Notes: generated by a model from the letters alone, not told the origin. Numbered from the stretch's first letter, positions 44,415 through 54,333 are shown. The stretch is DNA of 64,000 nt from JAPLDB01 sp038206355 (GCA_038206355.1 JBBRAY010000012.1:17158-81157), one strand, 5' to 3'. Program-made: numbers and translations.

Positions 44415-45491
44415 ATGTTCAGCTTTACAGACATCACATCTTCGCTTCACACTTTTCTCTCATCCCGCATGAGTGAAACTCCTGTGATGCTTATCGAGAT
44501 GACTATTGTTGGTATTCTTGCCATAAGTTTATTTGCATTCCTTGGATTGTTGCTGGTGTACATGGAAAGAAAAGTTGCGGCATTTATGCAGTTGAGATTA
44601 GGCCCCAATCGGGTGGGCTACAAAGGAACGTTGCAGACTTTAGCAGATACGATTAAACTACTGTTCAAGGAAGGATTCGCTCCAACTGCTTCCGATAAAT
44701 TCCTGTTCAATTTTGCACCAATACTGGTGATTGTTGTTGCCATGTTACTATTGGCGCCGATTCCATTTGCAAAGGGTTTTCAGATTTTCGACATCAACAT
44801 CGGCGTGTTTTACATTTCCGCTGTTTCTTCTATAGGCGTGATCGGAATTTTAATGGCCGGATGGAGCAGCAACAATAAATATTCATTGCTCGGTGCCATG
44901 AGAAGCGGCGCACAGATTGTCAGCTACGAACTCTCCGCCGGACTTTCGCTGGTGGCCATTGTGGCGCTTTCAGGGAGCATGAGTCTTTCTAAAATCGTAG
45001 AGAGTCAGGCCGATGGGTGGTGGATATTCAAAGGACATATTCCTGCAATGATCGCCTTCATCATTTTTATCATTGCAGGGACAGCTGAATTAAACCGCGC
45101 GCCTTTTGATTTTGCAGAAGCAGAATCAGAACTCACGGCCGGATTTCATACGGAATATACAGGGATGCGCTTCGCCATGTTTTTCCTGGCTGAGTATATT
45201 AACATGTTTATCATCGCTGCAATAGGAGCAACTTTATTTCTTGGTGGTTGGATGCCGTTGCATTTCGGAAATCTAACAGGGTTTAATTATGTGATGGATT
45301 TTATTCCGCACATCGTTTGGTTTATTGGTAAAACATTTTTCCTCATCTTCGTGCTGATGTGGTTTCGCTGGACGTTCCCCCGTTTGCGGATTGATCAACT
45401 GCTCACACTAGAATGGAAATACCTCATGCCGATCAGTTTATTTAATTTGTTACTGGTGGCATTAATTGTAATTAACGGATGGCATTTTTAA
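44415..45491 (+). CDS. nuoH: NADH-quinone oxidoreductase subunit H
   Basis: 358 residues, eight membrane helices. Signature sequences are RLGPNRVGYKGTLQTLADTI and NRAPFDFAEAESELTAGFHT, which carry the conserved charged residues of the E-channel at the quinone site. It links the quinone chamber with the membrane arm. A 132-base AT-rich spacer with no gene follows it. Confidence 0.96.
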   Translation: MFSFTDITSSLHTFLSSRMSETPVMLIEMTIVGILAISLFAFLGLLLVYMERKVAAFMQLRLGPNRVGYKGTLQTLADTIKLLFKEGFAPTASDKFLFNFAPILVIVVAMLLLAPIPFAKGFQIFDINIGVFYISAVSSIGVIGILMAGWSSNNKYSLLGAMRSGAQIVSYELSAGLSLVAIVALSGSMSLSKIVESQADGWWIFKGHIPAMIAFIIFIIAGTAELNRAPFDFAEAESELTAGFHTEYTGMRFAMFFLAEYINMFIIAAIGATLFLGGWMPLHFGNLTGFNYVMDFIPHIVWFIGKTFFLIFVLMWFRWTFPRLRIDQLLTLEWKYLMPISLFNLLLVALIVINGWHF

Positions 45492-45623
45492 AAGAAAAGA
45501 ATCAAATACCAAATATTAAATATCGAATTTCGAAAAAATATCAAATCTCAAATAGTTACAACTACACATCTTGATTATTAATTTTTTGGTTTTTAGTTTT
45601 CTTTCGAATTTTGTATTCTAATT

Positions 45624-46106
45624 ATGTTTAAGTTTTTAAAATCATATTTCGGAAATATATTCCGTACAGTTAAATCCCTCGGAAGCGGGATGAGGCTGAC
45701 CGGATACTATTTCACCCACCACAAAGAAATCCTTACACAAGAATATCCGGATAACAGAGATACGCTCAAATTCGGAGAACGATTCAGAGGTGAGGTGGTG
45801 ATGCCGCATGACGAAAATAATGAGCACCGCTGTACCGGTTGTACTGCTTGCGAACTTGCTTGTCCGAATGGCACGATAAAAATCCTAACCAAGATGGAGG
45901 TAGGGGAGGATGGTAAAAAGAAAAAGGCGATTGAGAAGTTCGTGTATCATCTGGGTATGTGTACGTTTTGCAATTTGTGTATCATTGCTTGTCCTACTGA
46001 TGCAATTATAATGAGCCATGATTTTGAGCATAGCGTATTCGACAGAAAACAACTCACCAAAGTTTTGAATAAACCGGGATCTAAAATTGTGAAGGGCGTA
46101 GAATAA
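45624..46106 (+). CDS. nuoI: NADH-quinone oxidoreductase subunit I
   Basis: 160 residues. Two ferredoxin-type 4Fe-4S motifs, CTGCTACELACP and CTFCNLCIIACP, hold clusters N6a and N6b, which pass electrons on to N2 in NuoB. With NuoG missing from the operon, NuoI is the outermost iron-sulfur subunit encoded here and thus the likely entry point for electrons. Its stop overlaps the nuoJ start (TAATG). Confidence 0.95.
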   Translation: MFKFLKSYFGNIFRTVKSLGSGMRLTGYYFTHHKEILTQEYPDNRDTLKFGERFRGEVVMPHDENNEHRCTGCTACELACPNGTIKILTKMEVGEDGKKKKAIEKFVYHLGMCTFCNLCIIACPTDAIIMSHDFEHSVFDRKQLTKVLNKPGSKIVKGVE

Positions 46107-46630
46107 TGGAGGTATCTTCTTTTTTCTTTTACTTCTTTTCCGCACTGATGCTTACGTTCGGAGTACTAACCGTAACCACCAAACAATTATTCCGCTCAGC
46201 CATTTATTTGCTATTCACACTAATCAATATAGCCGCTTTGTACTTCATGCTGAATTTTGAATTCATCGCTGCCGTACAGGTTGTCGTTTACGTCGGTGGA
46301 ATTGTTGTGTTGATTTTATTTTCGCTCTTTCTCACACAGCAGGCCGGCGTTCACATGACAAGACCATCCTTACAACAAGTTCTTTCAGCATCCTCTATAT
46401 CATTGGCAGGATTTGGATTTGTATGGTGGCTGATAGTTAATGCGGATTTTCACGCAATGCCTGGAGAAATTTCACCATCCAATTACCAGGTTGCACAGGT
46501 AGGAAGACAGATGCTGAGTTTCGGAAGAGATGGATATATTCTTCCGTTCGAAGCGGTGAGTATATTGTTGCTGGCGGCTTTGGTGGGATGTGTGGCAATA
46601 GCATATAAGCAGCCTAAATCCGAATTATAA
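46106..46630 (+). CDS. nuoJ: NADH-quinone oxidoreductase subunit J
   Basis: 174 residues with five helices. The conserved segment is NFEFIAAVQVVVYVGGIVVL followed by ILFSLFLTQQAG, containing the pi-bulge helix found in NuoJ. It is translationally coupled to nuoI through a one-base overlap. The spacer after it (46631-46767) is AT-rich with no gene. Confidence 0.93.
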   Translation: MEVSSFFFYFFSALMLTFGVLTVTTKQLFRSAIYLLFTLINIAALYFMLNFEFIAAVQVVVYVGGIVVLILFSLFLTQQAGVHMTRPSLQQVLSASSISLAGFGFVWWLIVNADFHAMPGEISPSNYQVAQVGRQMLSFGRDGYILPFEAVSILLLAALVGCVAIAYKQPKSEL

Positions 46631-46767
46631 ATATCGAAAATCGAAAAAATCATAAACATGAAATTTGTTGATTCAGTATTCAAGTTTGGGAGTGATGCTC
46701 GGTTCAGAGTTAGGATTTTCTGTTTCGGATTTCGGATTTTAATATTCGGAGTTTAATACTTTGTTCT

Positions 46768-47079
46768 ATGGAGATATCACTGCACCATTACCTCTTTGTT
46801 TCTACCGCCCTCTTTTTCATCGGCGTCTATGGCTTCTTCACCCGCAGGAACATGATCTCCATGTTGATTGCAATCGAACTTATCCTGAATTCTGTAAACA
46901 TCAACTTCATCGCATTTAATAACTTTCTTTTCCCGCAAAAACTGGAAGGACTGTTTTTCACTTTATTTATCATCACCATTGCTGCTGCCGAAGCTGCTGT
47001 TGCAATTGCAATTATCATCAGTGTTTACCGCAGGTTTAAATCAATCAATGCTGAAAATATTGATTCAATGAAATTCTGA
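46768..47079 (+). CDS. nuoK: NADH-quinone oxidoreductase subunit K
   Basis: 103 residues, three helices. The signature is NMISMLIAIELILNSVNINF with the conserved glutamate of the proton path, and the second glutamate is in TIAAAEAAVAIAIII. Fits NuoK in length and sequence. Confidence 0.95.
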   Translation: MEISLHHYLFVSTALFFIGVYGFFTRRNMISMLIAIELILNSVNINFIAFNNFLFPQKLEGLFFTLFIITIAAAEAAVAIAIIISVYRRFKSINAENIDSMKF

Positions 47080-47089
47080 AAAGAGAACT

Positions 47090-49015
47090 ATGGATTTTTC
47101 TTTAACCATTTGGATTTTGATATTGCCACTGGCGACATTCCTGATTACGGGTTTGCTGGGTAATAAATTTCCAAAGAAAATTTCCGGAATACTTGGAACC
47201 CTTTCAATCGGTGTTGCAGCGTTACTTGCTCTGAACATCGCTTATAACTACTTTTTCATTTCAGGGAAAATTGACGAAGTATATCAGACAATCACGCCAC
47301 TCAAATATTCCTGGCTTTCTTTTTCTCCAACCCTCAGCATTGACATGGGAATTATCCTCGATCCCATTTCAGTAATGATGCTCGTTGTTGTAACCTTTGT
47401 TTCTTTCATGGTGCATCTGTATAGCTTTAGTTATATGAAGGATGAACCGCGATACCACATCTTCTTTTCTTTCCTTTCATTGTTCAGTTTTTCCATGCTC
47501 GGTCTCGTGGTGGCCAGCAATATTTTCCAGATGTATATTTTCTGGGAACTTGTCGGAGTTTCCTCTTTCCTGCTCATTGGATTTTATTACGATAAACCCT
47601 CCGCAGTCGCTGCGTCTAAAAAAGCATTCATCGTCACGCGCTTCGCCGACCTCGGATTTTTGATTGGAATATTATTACTTTCTTTCTACAGTGAGTCATT
47701 GGATTTCCAAACCATTATTGAAAGACTTTCATCACCGGATTCCTCTTTCTTGCATTCTGCTACTGCTGCTTCTTTCATCGGTGCAAGTGCGATGACATGG
47801 GCACTTTGTCTCATCTTCATCGGTGGCGCGGGAAAATCGGCCATGTTTCCGTTACACATCTGGCTGCCCGATGCGATGGAAGGTCCTACACCGGTATCTG
47901 CGTTGATCCATGCTGCGACGATGGTTGTAGCAGGAGTATTTCTGGTTGCAAGATTATTTCCACTTTATCATTTGATTCCAACAGCACAGCATCTTGTCAT
48001 GTATGTCGGCGCATTCTCAGCTTTGTTTGCAGCCGTCATTGCATGCACTCAAACCGACATCAAACGCATTCTTGCATTTTCTACCATGTCGCAAATAGGA
48101 TACATGATGTTTGCACTTGGTGTTTCCGGCTATGGAGGAGAAGAAGGTCTTGGCTATACAGCATCAATGTTTCACCTGTTTACACATGCCATGTTCAAAG
48201 CATTGCTTTTCCTGGGGGCAGGCGCTGTAATACATCATGTGCACAGCAACGAACTTTCTGCCATGGGGGGAATGCGAAAGCAGATGCCGGTGACGAATAT
48301 TTTATTCCTGCTTGCATGCCTTGCCATATCAGGTGTTCCGCCGCTCTCCGGATTTTTCAGTAAGGAAGAAATTCTGACCGCAGCATTCAATGGCAACAAG
48401 ATGATTTACGGAGTCGGTATTCTCACCGCCGGACTCACTGCATTTTATATGTTCCGCCTTTACTATTCTATTTTTTGGAATAAGCCACAGGAACATCATG
48501 CAAACGGACACCACAAAGAAGCAGATGCCAGCATGCTCATTGCATTGGGAGTTCTTGGAATCGGAACTGTTGCTGCAGGATTTATTCCCTTCACGAATTA
48601 CATTACTTCAGATGGAGAATTATTTGAAAGTGAATTCCATTTGAATCTGGCTATGATTGCTGTTGCTGCCGGACTGTTGGGTATAGCGATTGCAACAGCA
48701 TTTTATTTAAAAAAGAATAGCCGCTCTGATAAATTCGCCGCTGCAACAGGTGGATTGCTCCGGTATGCGCGCAATAAATTTTATATTGATGAAATATATC
48801 TGTTCGTTACAAAAAAAATTATTTTCAACCTCCTATCTGCACCTGCAGCATGGATTGATAAAAATATTGTAGATCGTACGATGGTGCTGTCCGGTGAGGT
48901 TACTTCCATGGTATCTGATGAAATTAAAACGATGCAGTCGGGTAAAGTATATGATTATGTTATTTATTTCTTCCTCGGCGTTATTGCACTTTCTGTCTTG
49001 GCTGTATTTTATTAA
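47090..49015 (+). CDS. nuoL: NADH-quinone oxidoreductase subunit L
   Basis: 641 residues, antiporter-like subunit. It carries the proton-pumping motifs FWELVGVSSFLLIGFYY and SAMFPLHIWLPDAMEGPTPV followed by SALIHAATMV, then KRILAFSTMSQIGYMMFALG. The C-terminal part has the long lateral helix and a last membrane helix (YDYVIYFFLGVIALSVLAVF). It lies 10 bases after nuoK. Confidence 0.96.
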   Translation: MDFSLTIWILILPLATFLITGLLGNKFPKKISGILGTLSIGVAALLALNIAYNYFFISGKIDEVYQTITPLKYSWLSFSPTLSIDMGIILDPISVMMLVVVTFVSFMVHLYSFSYMKDEPRYHIFFSFLSLFSFSMLGLVVASNIFQMYIFWELVGVSSFLLIGFYYDKPSAVAASKKAFIVTRFADLGFLIGILLLSFYSESLDFQTIIERLSSPDSSFLHSATAASFIGASAMTWALCLIFIGGAGKSAMFPLHIWLPDAMEGPTPVSALIHAATMVVAGVFLVARLFPLYHLIPTAQHLVMYVGAFSALFAAVIACTQTDIKRILAFSTMSQIGYMMFALGVSGYGGEEGLGYTASMFHLFTHAMFKALLFLGAGAVIHHVHSNELSAMGGMRKQMPVTNILFLLACLAISGVPPLSGFFSKEEILTAAFNGNKMIYGVGILTAGLTAFYMFRLYYSIFWNKPQEHHANGHHKEADASMLIALGVLGIGTVAAGFIPFTNYITSDGELFESEFHLNLAMIAVAAGLLGIAIATAFYLKKNSRSDKFAAATGGLLRYARNKFYIDEIYLFVTKKIIFNLLSAPAAWIDKNIVDRTMVLSGEVTSMVSDEIKTMQSGKVYDYVIYFFLGVIALSVLAVFY

Positions 49016-49024
49016 ACTGAATTG

Positions 49025-50524
49025 ATGAACTTAAATATACTGCTTGTTATTCCTTTGCTTACGCTGGCAGCACTCTTTGCAGTGCAGGATGCTGTTAAGG
49101 TGCGGTGGATTTCATTTGCAGGAATGACTGTTCAGCTGGTTGCCTCAATCGTTTTGCTGTTTGCTTATCTGGCGGAACGCAATGCAGGCATTACATCGCA
49201 ATTGTTGTTTGAATCATCAACGTTGTGGTATGACTCCTGGAATATTCAATACCACATCGGTGTAGATGGAATTGCAATCGCCATGATCCTTCTTACTTCG
49301 GTAGTTATGGTTTCCGGAATACTGATTTCATGGAACATTCAAACACGGGTGAAGGAATTTTATATATTGCTGATTCTGCTCGGACTTGGCGCATACGGAT
49401 TTTTTATTGCGAACGATCTCTTCACGATGTTCCTGTTTTTTGAACTGGCTGTCATTCCTAAATATTTACTCATTGCCATTTGGGGAAGCGGAAAAAAGGA
49501 ATTCAATGCCATGAAACTGGTATTGATACTGATGTTCGGCTCTTCACTCGTGCTTGCAGGAGTTCTCGGAACTTCTTACGAAGCCGGTGTGATGTCGGGA
49601 AAACCTTCATGGGATATGATTGCTATCGGTGCGATGAATATTCCTTTTCATGCCCAGCAGATTTTATTTCCGATGCTCTTCGTCGGCTTTGCGGTTTTAA
49701 GCGCAATGTTTCCTTTTCATACCTGGGCGCCTGACGGACATAGTTCTGCACCAACGGCAGGATCAATGTTCCTTGCCGGAATCTCCATGAAACTGGGAGG
49801 CTACGGTTGTTTACGCGTGGCTACATATTTATTTCCTGAAGCGGCACGATTTTATTCTCCTTACATCGTAGCACTTGCAACGATTGGAATTTTCTACGGC
49901 GCATTTGTTACGTTGCGGCAGAAAGACATCAAGATGATGAACGCTTATTCATCTGTAAGCCATTGCGGATTTGTATTACTCGGAATCGGAATGCTTACAC
50001 AAACCGCTATGACGGGAGCTGTACTGCAAATGGTTTCTCATGGCGTGATGACGGCACTTTTCTTCGGTGTAATCGGAATGGTATATGAGCGAACCCATAC
50101 GCGCATGAGTAATGAACTCGGTGGTTTACTAAAAGTGATGCCATTTATCGGGACATGTTTTTTACTCGCAGGCTTAACTTCACTGGGTCTTCCCGGACTC
50201 AGCGGATTCGTTGCGGAGATGACGGTATTTGTCGGCGCATGGCAGGTGAATGAACTGTTCTATCGCACGGCTACTGTTCTTGCCTGTATGTCTATTGTGG
50301 TAACTGCAGTTTATATTCTTCGCGCTTCAGGATTTTCAATGATGGGACCGGTAAAAAATCCGGAATATAGCGCATTGCCTGATGCAACATGGAATGAAAA
50401 ATTAGCGGCTGCGATCCTGATCATTCCAATTGTGCTGATCGGATCAGCGCCTTTCTGGTTGAGTGACATGATAAACTCAAGCATGGCTAACTGGATGACT
50501 AAATTGCTAACACTTGCTCATTGA
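49025..50524 (+). CDS. nuoM: NADH-quinone oxidoreductase subunit M
   Basis: 499 residues from the ATG at 49025; the TTG just before it (49022) gives one extra residue. Antiporter-like subunit with FFELAVIPKYLLIAIWG, FPFHTWAPDGHSSAPTAGSM and KDIKMMNAYSSVSHCGFVLL. Lies between nuoL and nuoN with spacers of nine and six bases. Confidence 0.96.
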   Translation: MNLNILLVIPLLTLAALFAVQDAVKVRWISFAGMTVQLVASIVLLFAYLAERNAGITSQLLFESSTLWYDSWNIQYHIGVDGIAIAMILLTSVVMVSGILISWNIQTRVKEFYILLILLGLGAYGFFIANDLFTMFLFFELAVIPKYLLIAIWGSGKKEFNAMKLVLILMFGSSLVLAGVLGTSYEAGVMSGKPSWDMIAIGAMNIPFHAQQILFPMLFVGFAVLSAMFPFHTWAPDGHSSAPTAGSMFLAGISMKLGGYGCLRVATYLFPEAARFYSPYIVALATIGIFYGAFVTLRQKDIKMMNAYSSVSHCGFVLLGIGMLTQTAMTGAVLQMVSHGVMTALFFGVIGMVYERTHTRMSNELGGLLKVMPFIGTCFLLAGLTSLGLPGLSGFVAEMTVFVGAWQVNELFYRTATVLACMSIVVTAVYILRASGFSMMGPVKNPEYSALPDATWNEKLAAAILIIPIVLIGSAPFWLSDMINSSMANWMTKLLTLAH

Positions 50525-50530
50525 ACATAA

Positions 50531-51949
50531 ATGAATGTGATTGAATTAATATCTGTTTTTGCTCCTGAGACGATTCTCTCTGCTATGCTCGTCATATTGT
50601 TGTTGGTTAAAATCTTCGGCGAAAACGTTAGCAGGAATGTGTTGCTCATGATCATCAGTTTCTTCTTCCTTGTTACTGCAGTTGTTACGCTTATGCTATT
50701 GCCGCAAGGATCACTTTTTGGTGGCATGTTCGTCACCGGCTCATTCATCGGAATTGAAAAAGCAATTTTACTCCTCGCTACCTTCATAATCTCTTTGCTT
50801 GCATTTGAGTGGTTGAGCAATTATAAAAATTACCTTGAATTTTATATGCTCTTGATTTGCATTCTTATCGGGATGTTCATCATGATTTCTGCAGGACATT
50901 TCCTTTCTTTTTACCTCGGACTGGAAATGGCAACCATTCCCCTTGCCGCACTTGCAGCATTTGATGTTGAGAAACCAAAGAGCGGAGAAGCGGGAATGAA
51001 ACTGATTTTATCGTCGGCATTTTCATCCGGGATATTGCTCATGGGTATTTCTTTTATGTATGGAACGTGTGGCTCATTATATTTTGATGAGGTGCGTACC
51101 ATGTTTACAGGTAATACGCTTCAGATCGCCGGTTTTGCATTTCTCGTTGCAGGATTTGCTTTTAAAATTTCAGTGGTACCATTTCATTTCTGGACAGCAG
51201 ATGTATATGAAGGTTCGCCGATTGCAGTAACTGCATTTCTTTCCGTTGTTTCAAAGGGCGCGGCAGTTTTTATTTTTCTGGGCGCCTTGTATAAAGTATT
51301 CGGAACGATTTCAGGTACGTGGATTTATCTGCTTGCTATTCTTGCTGTTGCCACCATGATCATCGGAAATCTATTTGCGATCAGGCAGGATAATATTAAA
51401 AGATTCCTGGCGTTCTCAAGCATCACGCAGGCCGGATATATCCTGATTGGTATTGTCTCAGGAACAATGCAGGGATCAGCATCGGTTGTGTATTTCATTC
51501 TTGTTTATCTTTTTTCAAATCTTGCTGCGTTTACCGTGGTAGCTGTGATCTCTGATAAAACAGGAAAGGAAAGTATCACTGATTATAACGGGCTGTATAA
51601 AACAAATCCAAAGCTGAGTATGGTGATGATGCTGGCATTATTCTCACTCGCCGGGATTCCTCCAACAGCAGGATTTTTCGGCAAATGGTTTTTGCTTGCA
51701 TCGGGAATGAGCACAGGAATGATGGCCCTGATACTTATTGCTTCTTTAAACCTGGTTGTATCTCTGTATTATTACCTAAGGGTAGTAAAAGCCATGTTCG
51801 TTGACGAGAATGATAAACCTATAGCGTACATTCAGAGCAGCTCGCCGGCAAAGCTTAGTCTTATCGTTTGTTCAGCGGCTATTGTTCTCACAGGATTTTT
51901 TAGTTTTATTTATCAGTATATATATTCGTTTAGTTTCGGCATACAATGA
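50531..51949 (+). CDS. nuoN: NADH-quinone oxidoreductase subunit N
   Basis: 472 residues. Antiporter-like subunit with YLGLEMATIPLAALAAFDVE, VVPFHFWTADVYEGSPIAVT and RQDNIKRFLAFSSITQAGYI. Its stop overlaps the start of the proline-rich gene by 4 bases (ATGA), which is unusual, since nuoN normally ends the operon. Confidence 0.95.
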   Translation: MNVIELISVFAPETILSAMLVILLLVKIFGENVSRNVLLMIISFFFLVTAVVTLMLLPQGSLFGGMFVTGSFIGIEKAILLLATFIISLLAFEWLSNYKNYLEFYMLLICILIGMFIMISAGHFLSFYLGLEMATIPLAALAAFDVEKPKSGEAGMKLILSSAFSSGILLMGISFMYGTCGSLYFDEVRTMFTGNTLQIAGFAFLVAGFAFKISVVPFHFWTADVYEGSPIAVTAFLSVVSKGAAVFIFLGALYKVFGTISGTWIYLLAILAVATMIIGNLFAIRQDNIKRFLAFSSITQAGYILIGIVSGTMQGSASVVYFILVYLFSNLAAFTVVAVISDKTGKESITDYNGLYKTNPKLSMVMMLALFSLAGIPPTAGFFGKWFLLASGMSTGMMALILIASLNLVVSLYYYLRVVKAMFVDENDKPIAYIQSSSPAKLSLIVCSAAIVLTGFFSFIYQYIYSFSFGIQ

Positions 51950-52365
51950 ACAAGCTCAGCAAAGAGGCACATGCTTTAGAAGAAATCAATGGCGTTCGTT
52001 GCGCAGTGGTAGAAAAAAATGTTTCACCACAGCGGGCTGATTTCCTGAAAAAACTTCTTGAGCTCAACGGATATACTGTTTTGGTTGCGCCCAGCCCTCC
52101 TCCTAAAGTCATTCCCGCCAAGCCGCTACCGCCAAATGCCGACGGAACACCTGCAATTGCTCCAACGCCGACACCACCGCCTCCTCCTCCTGAAACGTTT
52201 ACAGTAGGCGTTACCGACTTTTTATTTCATGCCATGCTTATCATTTATGAACGGGCATTGAAAACCCCGGAAGGAAAAATAGTGACGATCGATTACTGGA
52301 ACCAGCAGGATGAAGAGCCCGGTAAATATTACTGGAAGCGAGACTTTTTTACAAACTCACTGTAG
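51946..52365 (+). CDS. Proline-rich protein coupled to nuoN, unknown function
   Basis: 139 residues. An N-terminal mixed region (LSKEAHALEEINGVRCAVVE to LKKLLELNGYTVLVA) looks like a small alpha/beta domain. The middle is a proline linker (PPPKVIPAKPLPPNADG and PTPTPPPPPPE). The C-terminal part, TFTVGVTDFLFHAMLIIYER then KIVTIDYWNQQDEEPGKYYW, could be a second small domain. It has no signal peptide or membrane helix. The 4-base overlap with nuoN shows that it is made together with complex I. I know no assigned function; an assembly or accessory role is an inference. Confidence 0.75.
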   Translation: MNKLSKEAHALEEINGVRCAVVEKNVSPQRADFLKKLLELNGYTVLVAPSPPPKVIPAKPLPPNADGTPAIAPTPTPPPPPPETFTVGVTDFLFHAMLIIYERALKTPEGKIVTIDYWNQQDEEPGKYYWKRDFFTNSL

Positions 52366-52367
52366 GT

Positions 52368-53840
52368 TCAGGCAACAGGAATAGAAATCACAAACTCAGT
52401 AAACTCATTTTCTTTACTTTCCACATTAAGTTCACCACCATGAGCTTTGATAATATCATAACAAATACTCAAGCCCAGACCGGTCCCTTCACCTGAAGGT
52501 TTTGTAGTAAAAAACGGTTCGAATATTTTCGCCTTAATATTTTCAGGGATACCTTTTCCATTATCCCTTATACTGATGTTTACCACACCATTACCATTGG
52601 CAGTGCTGAACTGAAGTACCGGTTTATAATCAGGTTGCATGATTCTTCGTTCTTCCATGGCGTAGAAGGCATTATTGAGCAGATTCAATACTACGCGGCC
52701 GATATCCTGAGGCATTGCCGAAATCTTTGGAATTTCCTTGTCGAAATATTTTTGAATTGTACAGTTGAAGTCTATGTTTTTTGCACGGACACCATGATAG
52801 GCCAGCTGAAGATATTCTTCGCAAAGAGAATTGATATCCGTCTTTTGTTTTTCTGACGATCCGGCCCTGCTGTGCAACAACATGTTTTTCACGATACGGT
52901 CGGCACGGTTTCCATGATGAGAAATTTTCTCAAGATTACCTTTCATATCCTTCAAAATTTCTTTCTTCTCTTCTTCCGATTGAAGGTCATCAATCTCACT
53001 GATCAGGTCCAGGTTAAGCTCAGAAAAATTATTAATAAAATTGAGTGGATTTTGAATTTCATGTGCGATGCCCGCTGTCATCTGACCCAGTGAAGCCATT
53101 TTTTCTGCATGTAAAAGCTGGGCCTGTGCAGCATTAATTTTATCCTCTGCATGCTTGAGGTCACTAACCATTTTATTGAACGCATCGGTGAGGTCACCGA
53201 TTTCATCGCGCGCCGAAGAGCGGATCATTTGCGTGCGATCGCCTTCACCTACCCGCAACGCTGCATCACGCAAAGCAAGTACCGGCACTGATATTCTTCT
53301 CGCAAGCCAGAAACCTATAAATATTCCGATGATGAAAACGAGCGTACTTACAATCAGTGAAGTGGTGCGTATCTGACGTTTGCTTTGAATAATTTCATCC
53401 GTTGAAAATCCAAGTATAATTTCTCCTGACATTACACTGGTTTCAAAAGCAGCGGTCTTTACAATCATCGAATCACTTGATCCAATATTTGCAGAAACGT
53501 TTACGTGCTCCGGAAAAGTTTTAAAAATAATACGGTTGATTGTAAATGATGTTTTGTCATCGTTCCAGCTGGTGTCGGTCTGAGCCATGCTTATAAACCG
53601 TAGATGCGGATCGTTCTTTACAAAATCCAGCGCCGTCTGAACACCCTCGAAGTTCTGTTCTTTCAACGCAATCTTAACTCCCAGTGCAACGGTTCCTGCC
53701 AGGTTCTGAACTTCTTTGTTATAATTCTTAAGCAAATATTTTTCCTGCTGTGCCGGAAAATATATCAGGATGAAAAAAGAAAACAGCAACACAATGCTGC
53801 AAACAGTAATCCAGATTTTTGACTGAAGCGTAATCCTCAC
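52368..53840 (-). CDS. Membrane histidine kinase with HAMP domain
   Basis: 490 residues. A first helix (KIWITVCSIVLLFSFFILIY) and a second near residue 165 (SLIVSTLVFIIGIFIGFWLA) bracket a periplasmic sensor of about 130 residues with no known family. A HAMP linker follows (RRISVPVLALRDAALRVGEG), then the His site MTAGIAHEIQNPLNFINNFS. The ATPase domain has VVLNLLNNAFYAMEE (N box), IRDNGKGIPENI (G1) and GEGTGLGLSICYDII (G2). It is the last gene of a minus-strand run: cyclic-nucleotide-binding kinase, porin, PstS-like protein, this kinase. No response regulator is adjacent. Confidence 0.92.
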   Translation of the reverse strand: MRITLQSKIWITVCSIVLLFSFFILIYFPAQQEKYLLKNYNKEVQNLAGTVALGVKIALKEQNFEGVQTALDFVKNDPHLRFISMAQTDTSWNDDKTSFTINRIIFKTFPEHVNVSANIGSSDSMIVKTAAFETSVMSGEIILGFSTDEIIQSKRQIRTTSLIVSTLVFIIGIFIGFWLARRISVPVLALRDAALRVGEGDRTQMIRSSARDEIGDLTDAFNKMVSDLKHAEDKINAAQAQLLHAEKMASLGQMTAGIAHEIQNPLNFINNFSELNLDLISEIDDLQSEEEKKEILKDMKGNLEKISHHGNRADRIVKNMLLHSRAGSSEKQKTDINSLCEEYLQLAYHGVRAKNIDFNCTIQKYFDKEIPKISAMPQDIGRVVLNLLNNAFYAMEERRIMQPDYKPVLQFSTANGNGVVNISIRDNGKGIPENIKAKIFEPFFTTKPSGEGTGLGLSICYDIIKAHGGELNVESKENEFTEFVISIPVA

Positions 53841-53865
53841 AGTAAATGTATTTCAGTTTATATTA

Positions 53866-54315
53866 CTACAGTGTTTTTTTTCCGTCAACGATCGTAGTTT
53901 TTGATTTAATATCGGGAGACCCCTCCACAATGCCGATGGCACCCGGAGTTTGTAATATAAAAGTTTCTAGTTCATTCGCTGAATTAAAAAACACCGGTGC
54001 TTTTGCTTTACCCTGGAACACCAGTGCAAGCCAGAATTTATTTACCTCGTCCCCGGTCATCCCGTAAATTTTTTGAGAAGTTTCTTCACCCGCTGAAGTA
54101 CTTGATTTCATCAGCGCAACGGAAATTCGTGTGCCGTCATTCCAGCGTTGCTTTTCTCCCCTCATCACCGAAACGAGTTCTTTGTTACTCAACTCTGTAG
54201 GTGCACCTTTAGCATTTGATATGACAATGAGGTTGTGCGTTTGTCCAATGGCAGGCGCAAGTGCCGTTAAGATCAAAATTGAAACTGCAAAAAGAGGTGT
54301 CAGTATTTTTTTCAT
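53866..54315 (-). CDS. Small PstS-like periplasmic protein
   Basis: 149 residues. A signal peptide (MKKILTPLFAVSILILTALA then PAIGQ) precedes a half-length PstS-like domain: NLIVISNAKGAPTELSNKEL, VSVMRGEKQRWNDGTRISVA, FWLALVFQGKAKAPVFFNSA and TPGAIGIVEGS. Such short PstS-related proteins often occur beside histidine kinases and porins rather than with Pst transporter genes. It probably senses or binds a small ligand in the periplasm and may present it to the HAMP kinase encoded 25 bases downstream. The ligand is unknown. Confidence 0.82.
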   Translation of the reverse strand: MKKILTPLFAVSILILTALAPAIGQTHNLIVISNAKGAPTELSNKELVSVMRGEKQRWNDGTRISVALMKSSTSAGEETSQKIYGMTGDEVNKFWLALVFQGKAKAPVFFNSANELETFILQTPGAIGIVEGSPDIKSKTTIVDGKKTL

Positions 54316-54333
54316 TTGTAATTCCTTTCTGTT

